From: DATARH01 sp963712835
GTDB taxonomy: Bacteria; Pseudomonadota; Alphaproteobacteria; ATCC43930; CGMCC-115725
NCBI GenBank assembly: GCA_963712835.1
Contig: CAVQJJ010000008.1
Location: 186,001 to 250,000 of the forward strand
Direction of reading: 5' to 3'
DNA: 64,000 nt
Positions within the stretch are counted from its first letter, which is position 1, and every line of letters starts with the position of its first letter. The translations under genes were made by a program, and so were the position numbers. Positions 33,983-42,472 of the stretch are shown in pieces. The notes below the pieces were generated by a model that searched no databases, had not been told where the DNA came from, and saw nothing but the letters and a program-made list of their open reading frames with translations.

Positions 33983-34657
33983 GTGGCGACGTGGCTAACG
34001 CTGTGGCATCCGCGCCTCGGCGTCTCCATCTCGATTGTCGTGACCAGCCTCTTGTTCCTCGCGGCGCTCCCAGTGGTCGCCACGCGCATGTTGCGGGATG
34101 TCGAAGTGAAGCCGCCTGCCCAGCTCGATTTCTCCGCGGCGCAGGCCATCGTCGTGCTCGGAGGCGGCGTTCATCGCGGCGACGGCGACAAGGCGCCGGA
34201 CACGCTCGGGCCTTGGACCCTGGAGCGGCTCGATTTCGCGGTGCACGCCTACCGCCAACTCAATCTCAAAATCGCCGTTAGCGGCGGCCTGACCTCCGGC
34301 ACCCATACCGCCGAGGCGACGCTGATGAAAGCCGTGCTCGAAGGTGATTTCGGCGTGCCGGTCACCTGGGCCGAAAACCGCTCGCGCACCACCTGGGAGA
34401 ACGCGGTCTACACCCACCAGCTTATGCAGGCCGCCGGCATCACGACGGTCGTGCTGGTCACCAATGCCTGGCATATGCGGCGCGCGGTGTGGTCGTTCGA
34501 GCGGGTGGGCCTGCACGCGATCCCCTACCCGGCGCCCCTGACCTATGACGAATCCGACCGGGTCGAGGAGTATCTGCCAAGCATGCGCGCGCTCGAAGCG
34601 AGCTACCACGCGCTGCACGAGGCGATCGGCCTCGCCTATTACCAGCTGCGCCACTGA
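33983..34657 (+). CDS. YdcF family (DUF218) membrane-anchored protein
   Basis: This 224-residue protein has the DUF218 fold marks AIVVLGGGVHRGD, SGGLTSGTHTAEA, ENRSRTTWENA and VTNAWHMRRA. The family includes ElyC/SanA-like envelope proteins and binds an unknown nucleotide-like ligand. The GTG start used here leaves only one hydrophobic helix; the open frame continues upstream in frame to CTG 33932, right after the previous stop, adding a likely first helix (LLYEFLVPPAGLVFAGAV). Translational coupling from the EthD-like gene with a CTG start is therefore plausible. Confidence 0.8.
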   Translation: MATWLTLWHPRLGVSISIVVTSLLFLAALPVVATRMLRDVEVKPPAQLDFSAAQAIVVLGGGVHRGDGDKAPDTLGPWTLERLDFAVHAYRQLNLKIAVSGGLTSGTHTAEATLMKAVLEGDFGVPVTWAENRSRTTWENAVYTHQLMQAAGITTVVLVTNAWHMRRAVWSFERVGLHAIPYPAPLTYDESDRVEEYLPSMRALEASYHALHEAIGLAYYQLRH

Positions 34658-34694
34658 CCGTTCATCGTCATGGCCAAACCTGATTCGGTCATCC

Positions 34695-34743
34695 AGACGT
34701 TATGTCCCTGGGGTGAGGCCGGCGGCCCGGGGACATAACGTCT
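34695..34743. repeat. Long inverted repeat between convergent genes
   Basis: AGACGTTATGTCCC and GGGACATAACGTCT form a 17-of-18 bp stem, extended by CCGGG-type bases, with a 13-base loop. It lies between the ends of YdcF and the dioxygenase cluster, so it could terminate both, although T-runs are absent. Confidence 0.7.
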
Positions 34744-34757
34744 AAAGAGAGTGTCAG

Positions 34758-34937
34758 TCAGGTCAACACCTCGGCGATGTCGTCGACAAAGAGCAGCTCG
34801 TCTTCGGCGCCGTCCTGCGCCGGCAGGCGGCGGACGACGAGCCAGGTGCCGTCATGCGGGTTCTCGGCCACCTCGGCGAGGCCGCCATCGGTAAGTTTCA
34901 GCCTTGTGCCCGGCTTCAGGTGCTGGATCGCCAGCAT
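34758..34937 (-). CDS. Small protein coupled to the dioxygenase genes
   Basis: This 59-residue protein (start MLAIQHLKPGTRLKL) is mostly beta strand with DGGLAEVAENPHDGTWLVV and an acidic end. Its ATG overlaps the stop of the beta subunit gene in TGATG, a sign of translational coupling. It might be a small accessory or stability factor of the dioxygenase; I recognise no family. Confidence 0.6.
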   Translation of the reverse strand: MLAIQHLKPGTRLKLTDGGLAEVAENPHDGTWLVVRRLPAQDGAEDELLFVDDIAEVLT

Positions 34938-35485
34938 CAGAAGAACGTCGTGAGGTTTTTGGCGAGGAGCACATTCTGCTCCAAGAGGATTTCGCGCTTC
35001 GCCAGCCGCCAGCCGCCATCTTCCCGCCGCCAGGTCTCGTTGCGGCGGCCGACGAAGAGGTAGGTCTCGGTCTCGACCCGGTTCTGGTAGACGATAAACC
35101 GGCAGCCGACATCCACCTCGCGCGCGTCTTCGCAGGACGGCCGCGCTTCCTTGATCCGGATGTTGGTGACGACGTGGCAGAGCCGCGACAGCGGCTCCTC
35201 GGCCCAATGGATGCCGGTCATGATCTGGTCGACCCGCTTCGACAAGGTCCATTTATCCTCGTCGAACCACGAGATGTCCTCGCCGGCGCGGGTATTCTCC
35301 TTCTCGGCGTGGGTGCCGAACGGCACGTTGCGCCGCATCGGCATGAAATAGTGCAGGTCGTCTGCGAGCATATTCAGCCAATCGCCGAAGCGCCGCTGGT
35401 CGAGCAGGTCCGCCTCCTCGTACAGCACCTCTTCGATCTCTTCCTTGAGCCCGAAATAGGCGAGCTCGCGCGCCTCGCCCGTCAT
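34937..35485 (-). CDS. Aromatic-ring-hydroxylating dioxygenase, beta subunit
   Basis: This 182-residue protein has the cone-like fold of dioxygenase beta subunits: EVLYEEADLLDQRRFGDWLNML at the N-terminus, then MPMRRNVPFG and a closing RREDGGWRLAKREILLEQN. It packs with the catalytic alpha subunit. The ATG at 35485 overlaps the alpha stop by 4 bases. Reductase and ferredoxin genes are not adjacent, so electron transfer partners must lie elsewhere. Confidence 0.88.
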   Translation of the reverse strand: MTGEARELAYFGLKEEIEEVLYEEADLLDQRRFGDWLNMLADDLHYFMPMRRNVPFGTHAEKENTRAGEDISWFDEDKWTLSKRVDQIMTGIHWAEEPLSRLCHVVTNIRIKEARPSCEDAREVDVGCRFIVYQNRVETETYLFVGRRNETWRREDGGWRLAKREILLEQNVLLAKNLTTFF

Positions 35486-36855
35486 TCCGCCGCCTCGCGC
35501 ACCGCCGAGGGATTTGCGCCCAAGGGATTTGAACCGCCGATCAGCGCATCCCATTCGGCGCCGTCGAGATAGCGCTGCCAACTCGCATAGAAGCCGCGCG
35601 CCATCTCCTCGCTCGGCTGGGTCGCGACCCGGCCCGGCACCGGCCCATCCTCCTGCACGCGTCCCAGCGATTGCTGGTAGTTGTAGGGATAGCGCCGGGC
35701 GACGACGCCGCGGCTCGCCGCGGTCGCGTAGTTCCAGTTCTCCATGTCGTCCTGCTCGGTCATCCCGGCGGGGCCCGAATAGCGCATGTAGAAGCGGCGC
35801 AGCATGTCCTTCACCGCCGCCGGCGCATCGGCATCGACCAGGAAGAAGCGCCACACCTCGGTCTCGGTGGCGCTGACCGGATGCCACACGCAAAGCGCGC
35901 GCGGCTGGCGGCCGTGATAGGAGGTGTTGGGGAAGATCGTGCCGACAAACGGCAGGAGCCGCGATTTCTCGCCGAGCCGCTGCTGCCGTTCCTCGAAGCA
36001 ATGGCGGAAATAGTCGTCGACCTCCTTGTTGTCGCGATAGGTCTCGACATAGGCCCGGTCGGGCTGGTTCCACACGCTGTGCACGCCGTGCCCGCCCGGA
36101 AAGCTGACCCAGACGTGCTGGCCGCCGACATATTCGTTGTCGCGCCGCCCGGCGATGCCGGCGGCAGCGCTCGGGCTGATGCCGATCAGGTCGACCGAAC
36201 GGTGGCTCGGGTTGTGATAGGTGTCGCCGCAGAAATTCTCGGCGGCGAATTTCCAGTTGCACGGGATGATCCACTTGTGCACCCCGCCGAACACTTCCGA
36301 CCCGCCCGGCCGCCCGTCGCGGCAATCGAGCACCTGGTCGAGATGGTCTTTGACGTCGCCGAGATAGGCGAGGAAATCGGGCGCCGCCTTGTCCCACGAC
36401 GCCCAGATCGTGCCCTTGTAATTGACCATGCGCGGCACTTCGACGAGCGACCATGCGCGGCGGTCGAGATCGGGGTAGAGCTCCTTGTGGTGGGGCACGC
36501 CGACGAGCTTGCCGTCGGTCGCATAGCTCCAATTGTGGTAGGGGCATGAGAAAAGCGGCGTATTGCCTTCATCGTAGCGGCACACCTTCATGCCGCGATG
36601 CCGGCAGGTGTTGAGGAAGACGTGAATCTGCCGCTGCTTGTCGCGGCACAGGATCACCAATTCGCCGCCCGTGCGCGACACGAAATAGTCGCCAGGGTTC
36701 TTGATCTGGCTCTCGTGGCCGATAAACAGCCAAGCGCGGGTGAAGAGCCTTTCCAGCTCCTCGCCGTGGATCGTGTCATTGACGAAGATTTCGCGGCTGA
36801 CGATCCCGCGCTCGGTATCGACAAGACGGGTCTCGGGGCGGGCGGACGAAGTCAT
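35482..36855 (-). CDS. Aromatic-ring-hydroxylating dioxygenase, alpha subunit (Rieske)
   Basis: This 457-residue enzyme has a Rieske [2Fe-2S] site, C-x-H in TCRHRG and C-x2-H in CPYHNW, near residue 90, and a mononuclear iron site with D-x-x-H-x4-H in FCGDTYHNPSHRSVD near residue 210. It adds both atoms of O2 to an aromatic ring. I use the start at 36855 (MTSSARPETR); ATG at 36870 is possible. Substrate not predictable. The alpha and beta subunits and the small coupled protein form one operon. Confidence 0.9.
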   Translation of the reverse strand: MTSSARPETRLVDTERGIVSREIFVNDTIHGEELERLFTRAWLFIGHESQIKNPGDYFVSRTGGELVILCRDKQRQIHVFLNTCRHRGMKVCRYDEGNTPLFSCPYHNWSYATDGKLVGVPHHKELYPDLDRRAWSLVEVPRMVNYKGTIWASWDKAAPDFLAYLGDVKDHLDQVLDCRDGRPGGSEVFGGVHKWIIPCNWKFAAENFCGDTYHNPSHRSVDLIGISPSAAAGIAGRRDNEYVGGQHVWVSFPGGHGVHSVWNQPDRAYVETYRDNKEVDDYFRHCFEERQQRLGEKSRLLPFVGTIFPNTSYHGRQPRALCVWHPVSATETEVWRFFLVDADAPAAVKDMLRRFYMRYSGPAGMTEQDDMENWNYATAASRGVVARRYPYNYQQSLGRVQEDGPVPGRVATQPSEEMARGFYASWQRYLDGAEWDALIGGSNPLGANPSAVREAAE

Positions 36856-36965
36856 CGCGGCGTTTCTCATTTCGGCAATTGTCGTCCGAGAAGGTAAGCC
36901 GTTGCCCGGGCGCCGGCAACCGGCGCAGGATAGGCGGCCTTCACCGATGCCGGGGTGGAACAAAG

Positions 36966-37505
36966 ATGGCGGCCATCGAAAACATCATCGCCTGGGCCAA
37001 GCATGAACAGGCCCGTCTGACGCAGCAACTCGCGGAACTGCAGGCCGGGCGTCTGCGCACCTATGAGAAGCACTCGCAGCCGCCGGGCTGGCTCGAGGTC
37101 GACACGACCGAGCACACCGCCGAGCTCTGCCGGCATTATTTGAGCGAGCTGAGCGCGATCGTCGCGCTGCATCCCGCCGTCGTGCCGACCGAACCCGCGG
37201 CGCCGCCGCTGGCGCCGCGCTTCGTCCCGCCGCAGCCGGCCGTGCCTGCTACCGAGCATCCAAACCGGGCGGAGACACCGCCTCGTCGGCAGGAGGCGAT
37301 CCATGCGGATTGGTTTGTTGGCTGGGGCGTCGTCAAAGGGCAGCCGCCGCGCTGGACCTTTGCCGGCATCTACTCGACGCATGCCGAAGCCAATGACGCC
37401 GCCGCCAAGGCCGGCGAGGGTTACTACGCGCGCTGGGGCAGCTACAACGAAGGCAGCAAGGAATTCACCAGCGGGCCGCAATTCGCCCGCCCCGACGCGC
37501 TGTAG
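36966..37505 (+). CDS. Hypothetical protein with two ordered ends and a Pro-rich middle
   Basis: This 179-residue protein starts at ATG 36966 (GGAAC upstream). Residues 1-65 are helical and charged, a Pro/Ala-rich linker follows (APPLAPRFVPPQPAVPA), and the C-terminus contains GWGVVKGQPPRWTFAGIY and YYARWGSYNEGSKEF, which look like a small beta domain. I recognise no family. It is divergent from the dioxygenase alpha gene and convergent with the TRAP permease. Confidence 0.55.
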   Translation: MAAIENIIAWAKHEQARLTQQLAELQAGRLRTYEKHSQPPGWLEVDTTEHTAELCRHYLSELSAIVALHPAVVPTEPAAPPLAPRFVPPQPAVPATEHPNRAETPPRRQEAIHADWFVGWGVVKGQPPRWTFAGIYSTHAEANDAAAKAGEGYYARWGSYNEGSKEFTSGPQFARPDAL

Positions 37506-37527
37506 AAAGTCCCTACAGGAACCCGCC

Positions 37528-39408
37528 CTACAGGAAGCCAATCGACAGCCAGGGTATCGCCGCGATGATCAGCAGCGATACCACCAGCGCGCCGATATAG
37601 GGCCAGATGCGCCATAAAGAATCGTTGGGGTTGGTGCGGCCGATCGCGCAGGCGCCGTAGAACCCGACCCCGAAAGGCGGCGCGAAAAGGCCGATCCCCA
37701 TCGCGAGGATCACCACCATCGCGTAGTGCACCTCATGCACCCCCATCGCCTTGGCGACCGGGAAAAGCAACGGCCCGAAAAGCACGATCGCCGGCAGCCC
37801 TTCGAGCACGCTGCCGAGGATGATGAACACGACGATCGTTACCGCCAGGAAACCCCAGCTGCCGCCCGGCACCCCGGCCATCGTGTGCACCAGCCACAGC
37901 GAGAAGCCGGACTGGGTCAGCGCCCAGGCCATCCCGGTCGCGGTGCCGATGATCATCATCACCGCGCCGGTCAGCGACACGGTCTCGACGAGGATCGGGT
38001 AGATGCGCTTCCAGTCGAACTGGCGGTAGACGATGAGGCCCAGGAGCGCGGTATAGACGACGCCGACCGTCGACACCTCGGTCGCGGTGGCGATGCCTTC
38101 GATGACCGTATAGCGGATCACGAAAGGCAGGCTGAGGCCGGGTAGCGCGATCAGCAGCGTCCTGCCGACGATCGACCACGGTGCGCGCTCGCCGCCGCCC
38201 TTGTCCTCCCGCCGCGAACGCCACCACGCGACGATCACCAGGGACAGCGCGGCGACAAAAGCCGGCAGCAAGCCGCCGGTGAACAGCGCGGCGATCGACA
38301 GGCCTGGGACCACCGAGCCGATGGTGATCAGCACCAGGCTCGGCGGGATCGTCTCCGACATCGCGCTCGACGTCGCGAGCAGCGACGACAATTCGCCGGG
38401 ATGGCTGCCGCGCTTCTGCATCTCGGGGAAAAGGATCGGCGCGACCGCCGCCATGTCGGCCGCCTTCGAGCCGGAGATTCCCGATACCAGGTACATCGCG
38501 CCGAGTAGCACGTAGCTGAGCCCGCCGCGCACGTGCCCCACCAACGACGCGAGGAAATTGACCATCACCCGCGCGATCCCGGTCATCTCCATCAGCAGGC
38601 CGAGAAACACGAACATCGGCACCGACAGCAGCAGCAGGTTCGAGATGCCGTCATCCATCCGGTTGATGACGATCGTCGCCGGCAGGCTCGTCGTAAGGCT
38701 CAGATAGGACAGCGTCGCGATGCCGAAGGTGAAGGCGATGGGCACGCCGATCCCGACGCACACCGCGACGAGAACGACAAAGAACAGGATCAGGCTGCCG
38801 AACCCCATCGCCACCAGCAGGGGCTGCGACAGCCACAGCGCCGCGGCGACCGCGCCGACCAACAGCAGCGCTGACAGGAACCCGCGCCCATTCGTCGTCT
38901 CGAGCATCCGCAGCAGCGCGACGAGCGAGATGAGCCCGGCCCCGACCAGCAACGCCACCACCCGATACCAGTCGGAAATATGCAGCGTGATCAACTCGGT
39001 CGATGCTTGAATCTTGAGGTAGGCGTTGGCCGGGACGAGGATCTCGATGACGAAGACGATCACCACCAGCTCGGCGACGGTGCTGAGCCAGTTGCCCAAT
39101 TTCGGCGCGCACCAGTTGACGAAGGTGGTCAGGCGCATATGCCCGTCGCGGCGCACCGCGACGACCGCGCCGAACATCGCCAGCCACAGGAAGAGAAACG
39201 TCGCCAGCTCGTCGGTCCAGATGATCGGGCTGTTGAAGACGTAGCGCGAGACGACGCCGGCAAAGAGGATGAAGGTCTCGGCCAGCACCAGCACGGCGCC
39301 GATCAGCTCGGCGACGCGCCCTATCAGCATGTCGAGGGCAAACGCGGCGCGGCGTACGCCGACCCAGGACGACGCGACCGGCGCGGTTTCGGCTGCTGTG
39401 TGGCTCAC
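37528..39408 (-). CDS. TRAP transporter permease, fused DctQ-DctM type
   Basis: This 626-residue protein joins both membrane parts of a TRAP transporter. Residues about 25-170 hold the four-helix DctQ domain (FLFLWLAMFGAVVAVRRDGHM). The rest is the large DctM subunit with about twelve helices and the substrate-path sequence SGISGSKAADMAAVAPILFPEMQ. The transporter uses a sodium gradient and takes carboxylates or similar anions. It lies next to its binding protein, 19 bases apart. Confidence 0.92.
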   Translation of the reverse strand: MSHTAAETAPVASSWVGVRRAAFALDMLIGRVAELIGAVLVLAETFILFAGVVSRYVFNSPIIWTDELATFLFLWLAMFGAVVAVRRDGHMRLTTFVNWCAPKLGNWLSTVAELVVIVFVIEILVPANAYLKIQASTELITLHISDWYRVVALLVGAGLISLVALLRMLETTNGRGFLSALLLVGAVAAALWLSQPLLVAMGFGSLILFFVVLVAVCVGIGVPIAFTFGIATLSYLSLTTSLPATIVINRMDDGISNLLLLSVPMFVFLGLLMEMTGIARVMVNFLASLVGHVRGGLSYVLLGAMYLVSGISGSKAADMAAVAPILFPEMQKRGSHPGELSSLLATSSAMSETIPPSLVLITIGSVVPGLSIAALFTGGLLPAFVAALSLVIVAWWRSRREDKGGGERAPWSIVGRTLLIALPGLSLPFVIRYTVIEGIATATEVSTVGVVYTALLGLIVYRQFDWKRIYPILVETVSLTGAVMMIIGTATGMAWALTQSGFSLWLVHTMAGVPGGSWGFLAVTIVVFIILGSVLEGLPAIVLFGPLLFPVAKAMGVHEVHYAMVVILAMGIGLFAPPFGVGFYGACAIGRTNPNDSLWRIWPYIGALVVSLLIIAAIPWLSIGFL

Positions 39409-39427
39409 GCGCTACATCTCCCGACGC

Positions 39428-40450
39428 TCAGACCAGCGCGCCGGTGTACTTTTCGAGCAGGCCCCAGGCCTCGTCGCCCATCTGCTTCTTGCAGTCGGGA
39501 TAGAAGCCGGACTTCTTGAGCACTTCCTGGAAGGGCTTGGTGTCGGGCTTGTTGAAAGTGAGCCCGGCCTTGCTCATCTTGTCCATCTCGCTCTTGTCCA
39601 TCACCTGCCAGTCGTCGCGCTCGGCGAGAGCGGCGGCGTTGAAGTGCTTGTGGCAAAGCTCCTGCAGGTCGGGCGGCAGGCGCTTCCAGGCGTCGTTGTT
39701 GAACGAGATATGCAGGCCGACCCAGATGTGATTGGTCATGCTGCAATATTTCTGCACTTCGTAGAGCTTGGCGGTGTCGATCAGGATCAGCGGGTTCTCC
39801 TGGCCGTCGACCAGCCCTGTCTGCAGCGCGCTGTAGACCTCGCCGAAATTGATTGGCGTCGGCGAGGCGCCGAGGGCCTTGAACAGCGAGATGAACAGCG
39901 GCGCCACCGGCAGGCGGATTTTGACGCCTTTCAGATCGTCCGGCCCGTTGATCGGCTTCGATTTCATGGTGATCTGGCGGAAGCCGTGGTCGAACGCCTT
40001 GTCGAGGCAATAGAGCCCGACCTTCTCGCTGAGCCCGCGGCAGTAATTGCCGAGATCGCCGTCCATCGCCTTCCAAGCGGTCGGATAGTCGGGAAATGCA
40101 AAACCAACCCCGAAAATCGCGGCGGACGGGCTTTTCTGCGCGAGGATGTCGAGCGACATGCCGTAGATTTCGAGCGCCCCGGCGATCGCCTGCGACATCA
40201 TCGCGGTGTCCTGGCCGAGCACGCTTGAGGGGTAGAGCGAGATGTCGAGCTTGCCGCCGCTCTCTTCCTTGATCTTGGCGGCCGCCTCCTTCGAGCGGAT
40301 CACCATCGGATGCCCGTCGGGCAAGGCGGTGCCGTATTTGTAGGCGAATTCGGCGGCATCGGCCGGCCAGCGCAGAACGAACGGCGCGGAAACCGCCGTT
40401 GCCGCGGCGATCCCGGCACGCGACATCACGGTGCGGCGGGTTAGGTTCAT
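39428..40450 (-). CDS. dctP: TRAP transporter substrate-binding protein DctP
   Basis: This 340-residue periplasmic protein starts with a twin-arginine signal (NLTRRTVM) and cleavage after A-D-A near residue 32. The body shows the DctP pattern: TALPDGHPMV, then GLYCLDKAFDHGFRQIT, with the conserved Arg-containing strand VKIRLPVAPLF and the asparagine of MTNHIWVGLHISFN. The ATG at 40450 has GGGGGAGAAA upstream. It is first of the two-gene TRAP operon. The ligand is unknown. Confidence 0.92.
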   Translation of the reverse strand: MNLTRRTVMSRAGIAAATAVSAPFVLRWPADAAEFAYKYGTALPDGHPMVIRSKEAAAKIKEESGGKLDISLYPSSVLGQDTAMMSQAIAGALEIYGMSLDILAQKSPSAAIFGVGFAFPDYPTAWKAMDGDLGNYCRGLSEKVGLYCLDKAFDHGFRQITMKSKPINGPDDLKGVKIRLPVAPLFISLFKALGASPTPINFGEVYSALQTGLVDGQENPLILIDTAKLYEVQKYCSMTNHIWVGLHISFNNDAWKRLPPDLQELCHKHFNAAALAERDDWQVMDKSEMDKMSKAGLTFNKPDTKPFQEVLKKSGFYPDCKKQMGDEAWGLLEKYTGALV

Positions 40451-40706
40451 CGACGTTTCTCCCCCTGATCTTTGGCGCAAAAAAGCGCGGCACAATGCCA
40501 TTGGCCGACAGCCCGCCCAAGCGCCGAGAAGGGATTGCACCCTTGCCGGAATGAGAGGGCGGAGTGTCCGCACCTCGAAAAGTGAATCTATCTTATTAAA
40601 AAAAGCGAAAATCAATGCAACGCGGCATTTGTCGCGGGCAATATTGACGCTCGCGCAAGCCTTGCCCGCCAGGGCAAACTGGCGCCGCAAGAATTGAGGA
40701 GCATTT

Positions 40707-41660
40707 ATGCAGTTCGGTTTCAACCTGCCCAATAGCGGCGCCTTGGCGCAGCCCGAGATCATGGCGCGCATCGCCCGCGAGGGCGAGGCGCTCGGCTACG
40801 ACTACCTGACCGTCACCGACCATGTGACCCTGCCCGACATGGCGGAACCGGGTTATCCCTATTCCGAAAGCGGCGCGTTCTATTCGACCGACAGCGCGCA
40901 TCGCCACGAAATGCTGACGCTCGCCGCCTGGCTCGCCGCGACAACTGAGCGCCTGCGCCTGGTGCTGGCGGTGCTGGTGGTGCCGCACCGGCCGGCGGTG
41001 CTGGCCGCCAAGCAGTTGGCGACGATCGACGTGCTGTCGGGCGGCCGGCTCACGGTCGGCATCGGCGCCGGCTGGCTCAGGGCCGAATTCGACGCGGTGG
41101 TCACGACGCCATTCGCCGAGCGCGGCGCCGTCACCGACGAATACGCCGCCGCCTTCAAGACGCTGTGGACCGAGGAAAAGCCCCTCATCGACGGCAAATA
41201 TGTCCATTACAACCGGCTGCTGCTGGAGCCGAAACCGACGCAGAAACCGCACCCGCCGATCTGGGTCGGCGGCGAAAGCGGCCCCAGCCTGCGCCGCGCC
41301 GCGCGGCTCGGCGACGCCTGGTACCCGATCGGCACCAACAACTCGGCACCCTATGACAGCCTGCCGCGCTACCGGGCGGGCGTCGCGCGCCTGCGGCAAC
41401 TCACCGAAGCGGCCGGCCGCAACCCAGATGCGGTGGCGCTGACCTATCGCGTCAAGCGGTACGGCATCGACATCCCCGACCGCGCCGGCGACGGCGAGCG
41501 TCGCCTGTTCTCCGGCAGCGACGCCGACATCGTCGGCGACATCCATGCGCTCGGGGACATGGGCGTCACCGCGATCGACTTCGATTTCGAGCGGCCGCAG
41601 GAGAGCGCCGTCACCGCCGAGATGCGTGCCTTCCGCGAGCGTGTGCTGGCGAAGGCTTAG
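40707..41660 (+). CDS. LLM class F420-type oxidoreductase (TIGR03619-like)
   Basis: This 317-residue luciferase-like protein opens MQFGFNLPNSGALAQPE and contains YLTVTDHVTLPDM, VAVLVVPHRPAVLAAKQLATIDVLSGGRL-type barrel strands and HPPIWVGGESGPSLRRAARLGDAW. This arrangement resembles the F420-binding TIGR03619 group, though FMN use cannot be ruled out. ATTGAGGAGCATTT gives a clear ribosome site before ATG 40707. Its stop overlaps the VapC-type stop on the other strand. Confidence 0.88.
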   Translation: MQFGFNLPNSGALAQPEIMARIAREGEALGYDYLTVTDHVTLPDMAEPGYPYSESGAFYSTDSAHRHEMLTLAAWLAATTERLRLVLAVLVVPHRPAVLAAKQLATIDVLSGGRLTVGIGAGWLRAEFDAVVTTPFAERGAVTDEYAAAFKTLWTEEKPLIDGKYVHYNRLLLEPKPTQKPHPPIWVGGESGPSLRRAARLGDAWYPIGTNNSAPYDSLPRYRAGVARLRQLTEAAGRNPDAVALTYRVKRYGIDIPDRAGDGERRLFSGSDADIVGDIHALGDMGVTAIDFDFERPQESAVTAEMRAFRERVLAKA

Positions 41661-42058
41661 CCGCCGAGCAGCTGCGCCTCACCGCCCGCGGCCGCGATCA
41701 GCTCGACGGCCCTGCGGTCGAAGCTTGCGAACACCGTCCCGCCGAGCTGCCGGCCGGCGAAGGCGATCACGCCGTCGGCGAAATCACCGCCCGCGTCGAG
41801 ACAGGCTAAGCCCGCTTCTACGGCGGCGCGCTCCAGCACGACATTCGCGGCAGAGATCAAGCCACGGAGCGACAACACTATTTCGCGAGGCGACCGATGA
41901 TAACCGCTCCGGGCCACCCAAACGAATTCGCATAGGGCAGGCAATGTCAGCGCGACAATTTCTGCATCGCGCAGCATTTCCTGCGCGCGATGCGTTTGCG
42001 CGGGGGCGTCGTCGACAGCGGCCCTGACAAGGATATTGGTGTCGGCCGTGATCCTCAA
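41657..42058 (-). CDS. vapC: PIN domain toxin, VapC type
   Basis: This 133-residue PIN-fold ribonuclease has the first acidic residue in ADTNILVRA at residues 4-12, Glu in ALCEFVWV near 44, and the Asp pair in GGDFADGVIA and FDRRAV near the end. VapC toxins cleave RNA, often initiator tRNA. Its start overlaps the antitoxin stop by 4 bases. Confidence 0.88.
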   Translation of the reverse strand: MRITADTNILVRAAVDDAPAQTHRAQEMLRDAEIVALTLPALCEFVWVARSGYHRSPREIVLSLRGLISAANVVLERAAVEAGLACLDAGGDFADGVIAFAGRQLGGTVFASFDRRAVELIAAAGGEAQLLGG

Positions 42059-42318
42059 AGCTCACCCGCCCAGCCTTTTCGGATGACCTCGTTAATCTCC
42101 TCGATCGTCAAAGGCTTGGTGCCGGACTTGTGGAGGGAGCCGAAGAAGTCTTCGATCGAACCGGTCTTCTTCGCGGCGCGCAGCTCTGCCCGGCCGTCGG
42201 GCAGCAGATCGACCTCGACTTTGCTGCCCGGCTCGACGCCGAGGTGTTTGAGAATATCCTTCCGCAAGGTGACCTGCCCTTTGGTCGTCACCGTCAATGT
42301 GGATGTCATTGTGGTCAT
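42055..42318 (-). CDS. AbrB/MazE-like antitoxin
   Basis: This 87-residue protein has the swapped-hairpin AbrB DNA-binding N-terminus (STLTVTTKGQVTLRKDILKHLGV) and a C-terminal helix (IEEINEVIRKGW) that would wrap the toxin. The start at 42318 is set by GGAGAAAGACC upstream; the frame runs further to 42474 without support. It would repress its own operon through the palindrome just upstream. Confidence 0.85.
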   Translation of the reverse strand: MTTMTSTLTVTTKGQVTLRKDILKHLGVEPGSKVEVDLLPDGRAELRAAKKTGSIEDFFGSLHKSGTKPLTIEEINEVIRKGWAGEL

Positions 42319-42340
42319 GGTCTTTCTCCATGTTTGAGAT

Positions 42341-42360
42341 GTAAGGCGATATTGCCTTAC
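42341..42360. promoter_or_regulatory. Palindromic operator of the toxin-antitoxin operon
   Basis: GTAAGGC and GCCTTAC form a perfect inverted repeat separated by 6 bases (GATATT), 22 bases ahead of the antitoxin ATG. AbrB-type antitoxins bind such sites as dimers. Confidence 0.65.
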
Positions 42361-42472
42361 CTTCAACCGCATTTCAGCCGCGCCACCGCGCAAAACGGTA
42401 GCCATCGCCGCGCCGCCGTCGCAGACTTGGGAAAACCTTCGCCAGAGCCTTGGTCCCCCGGGAGGAGCCTCC

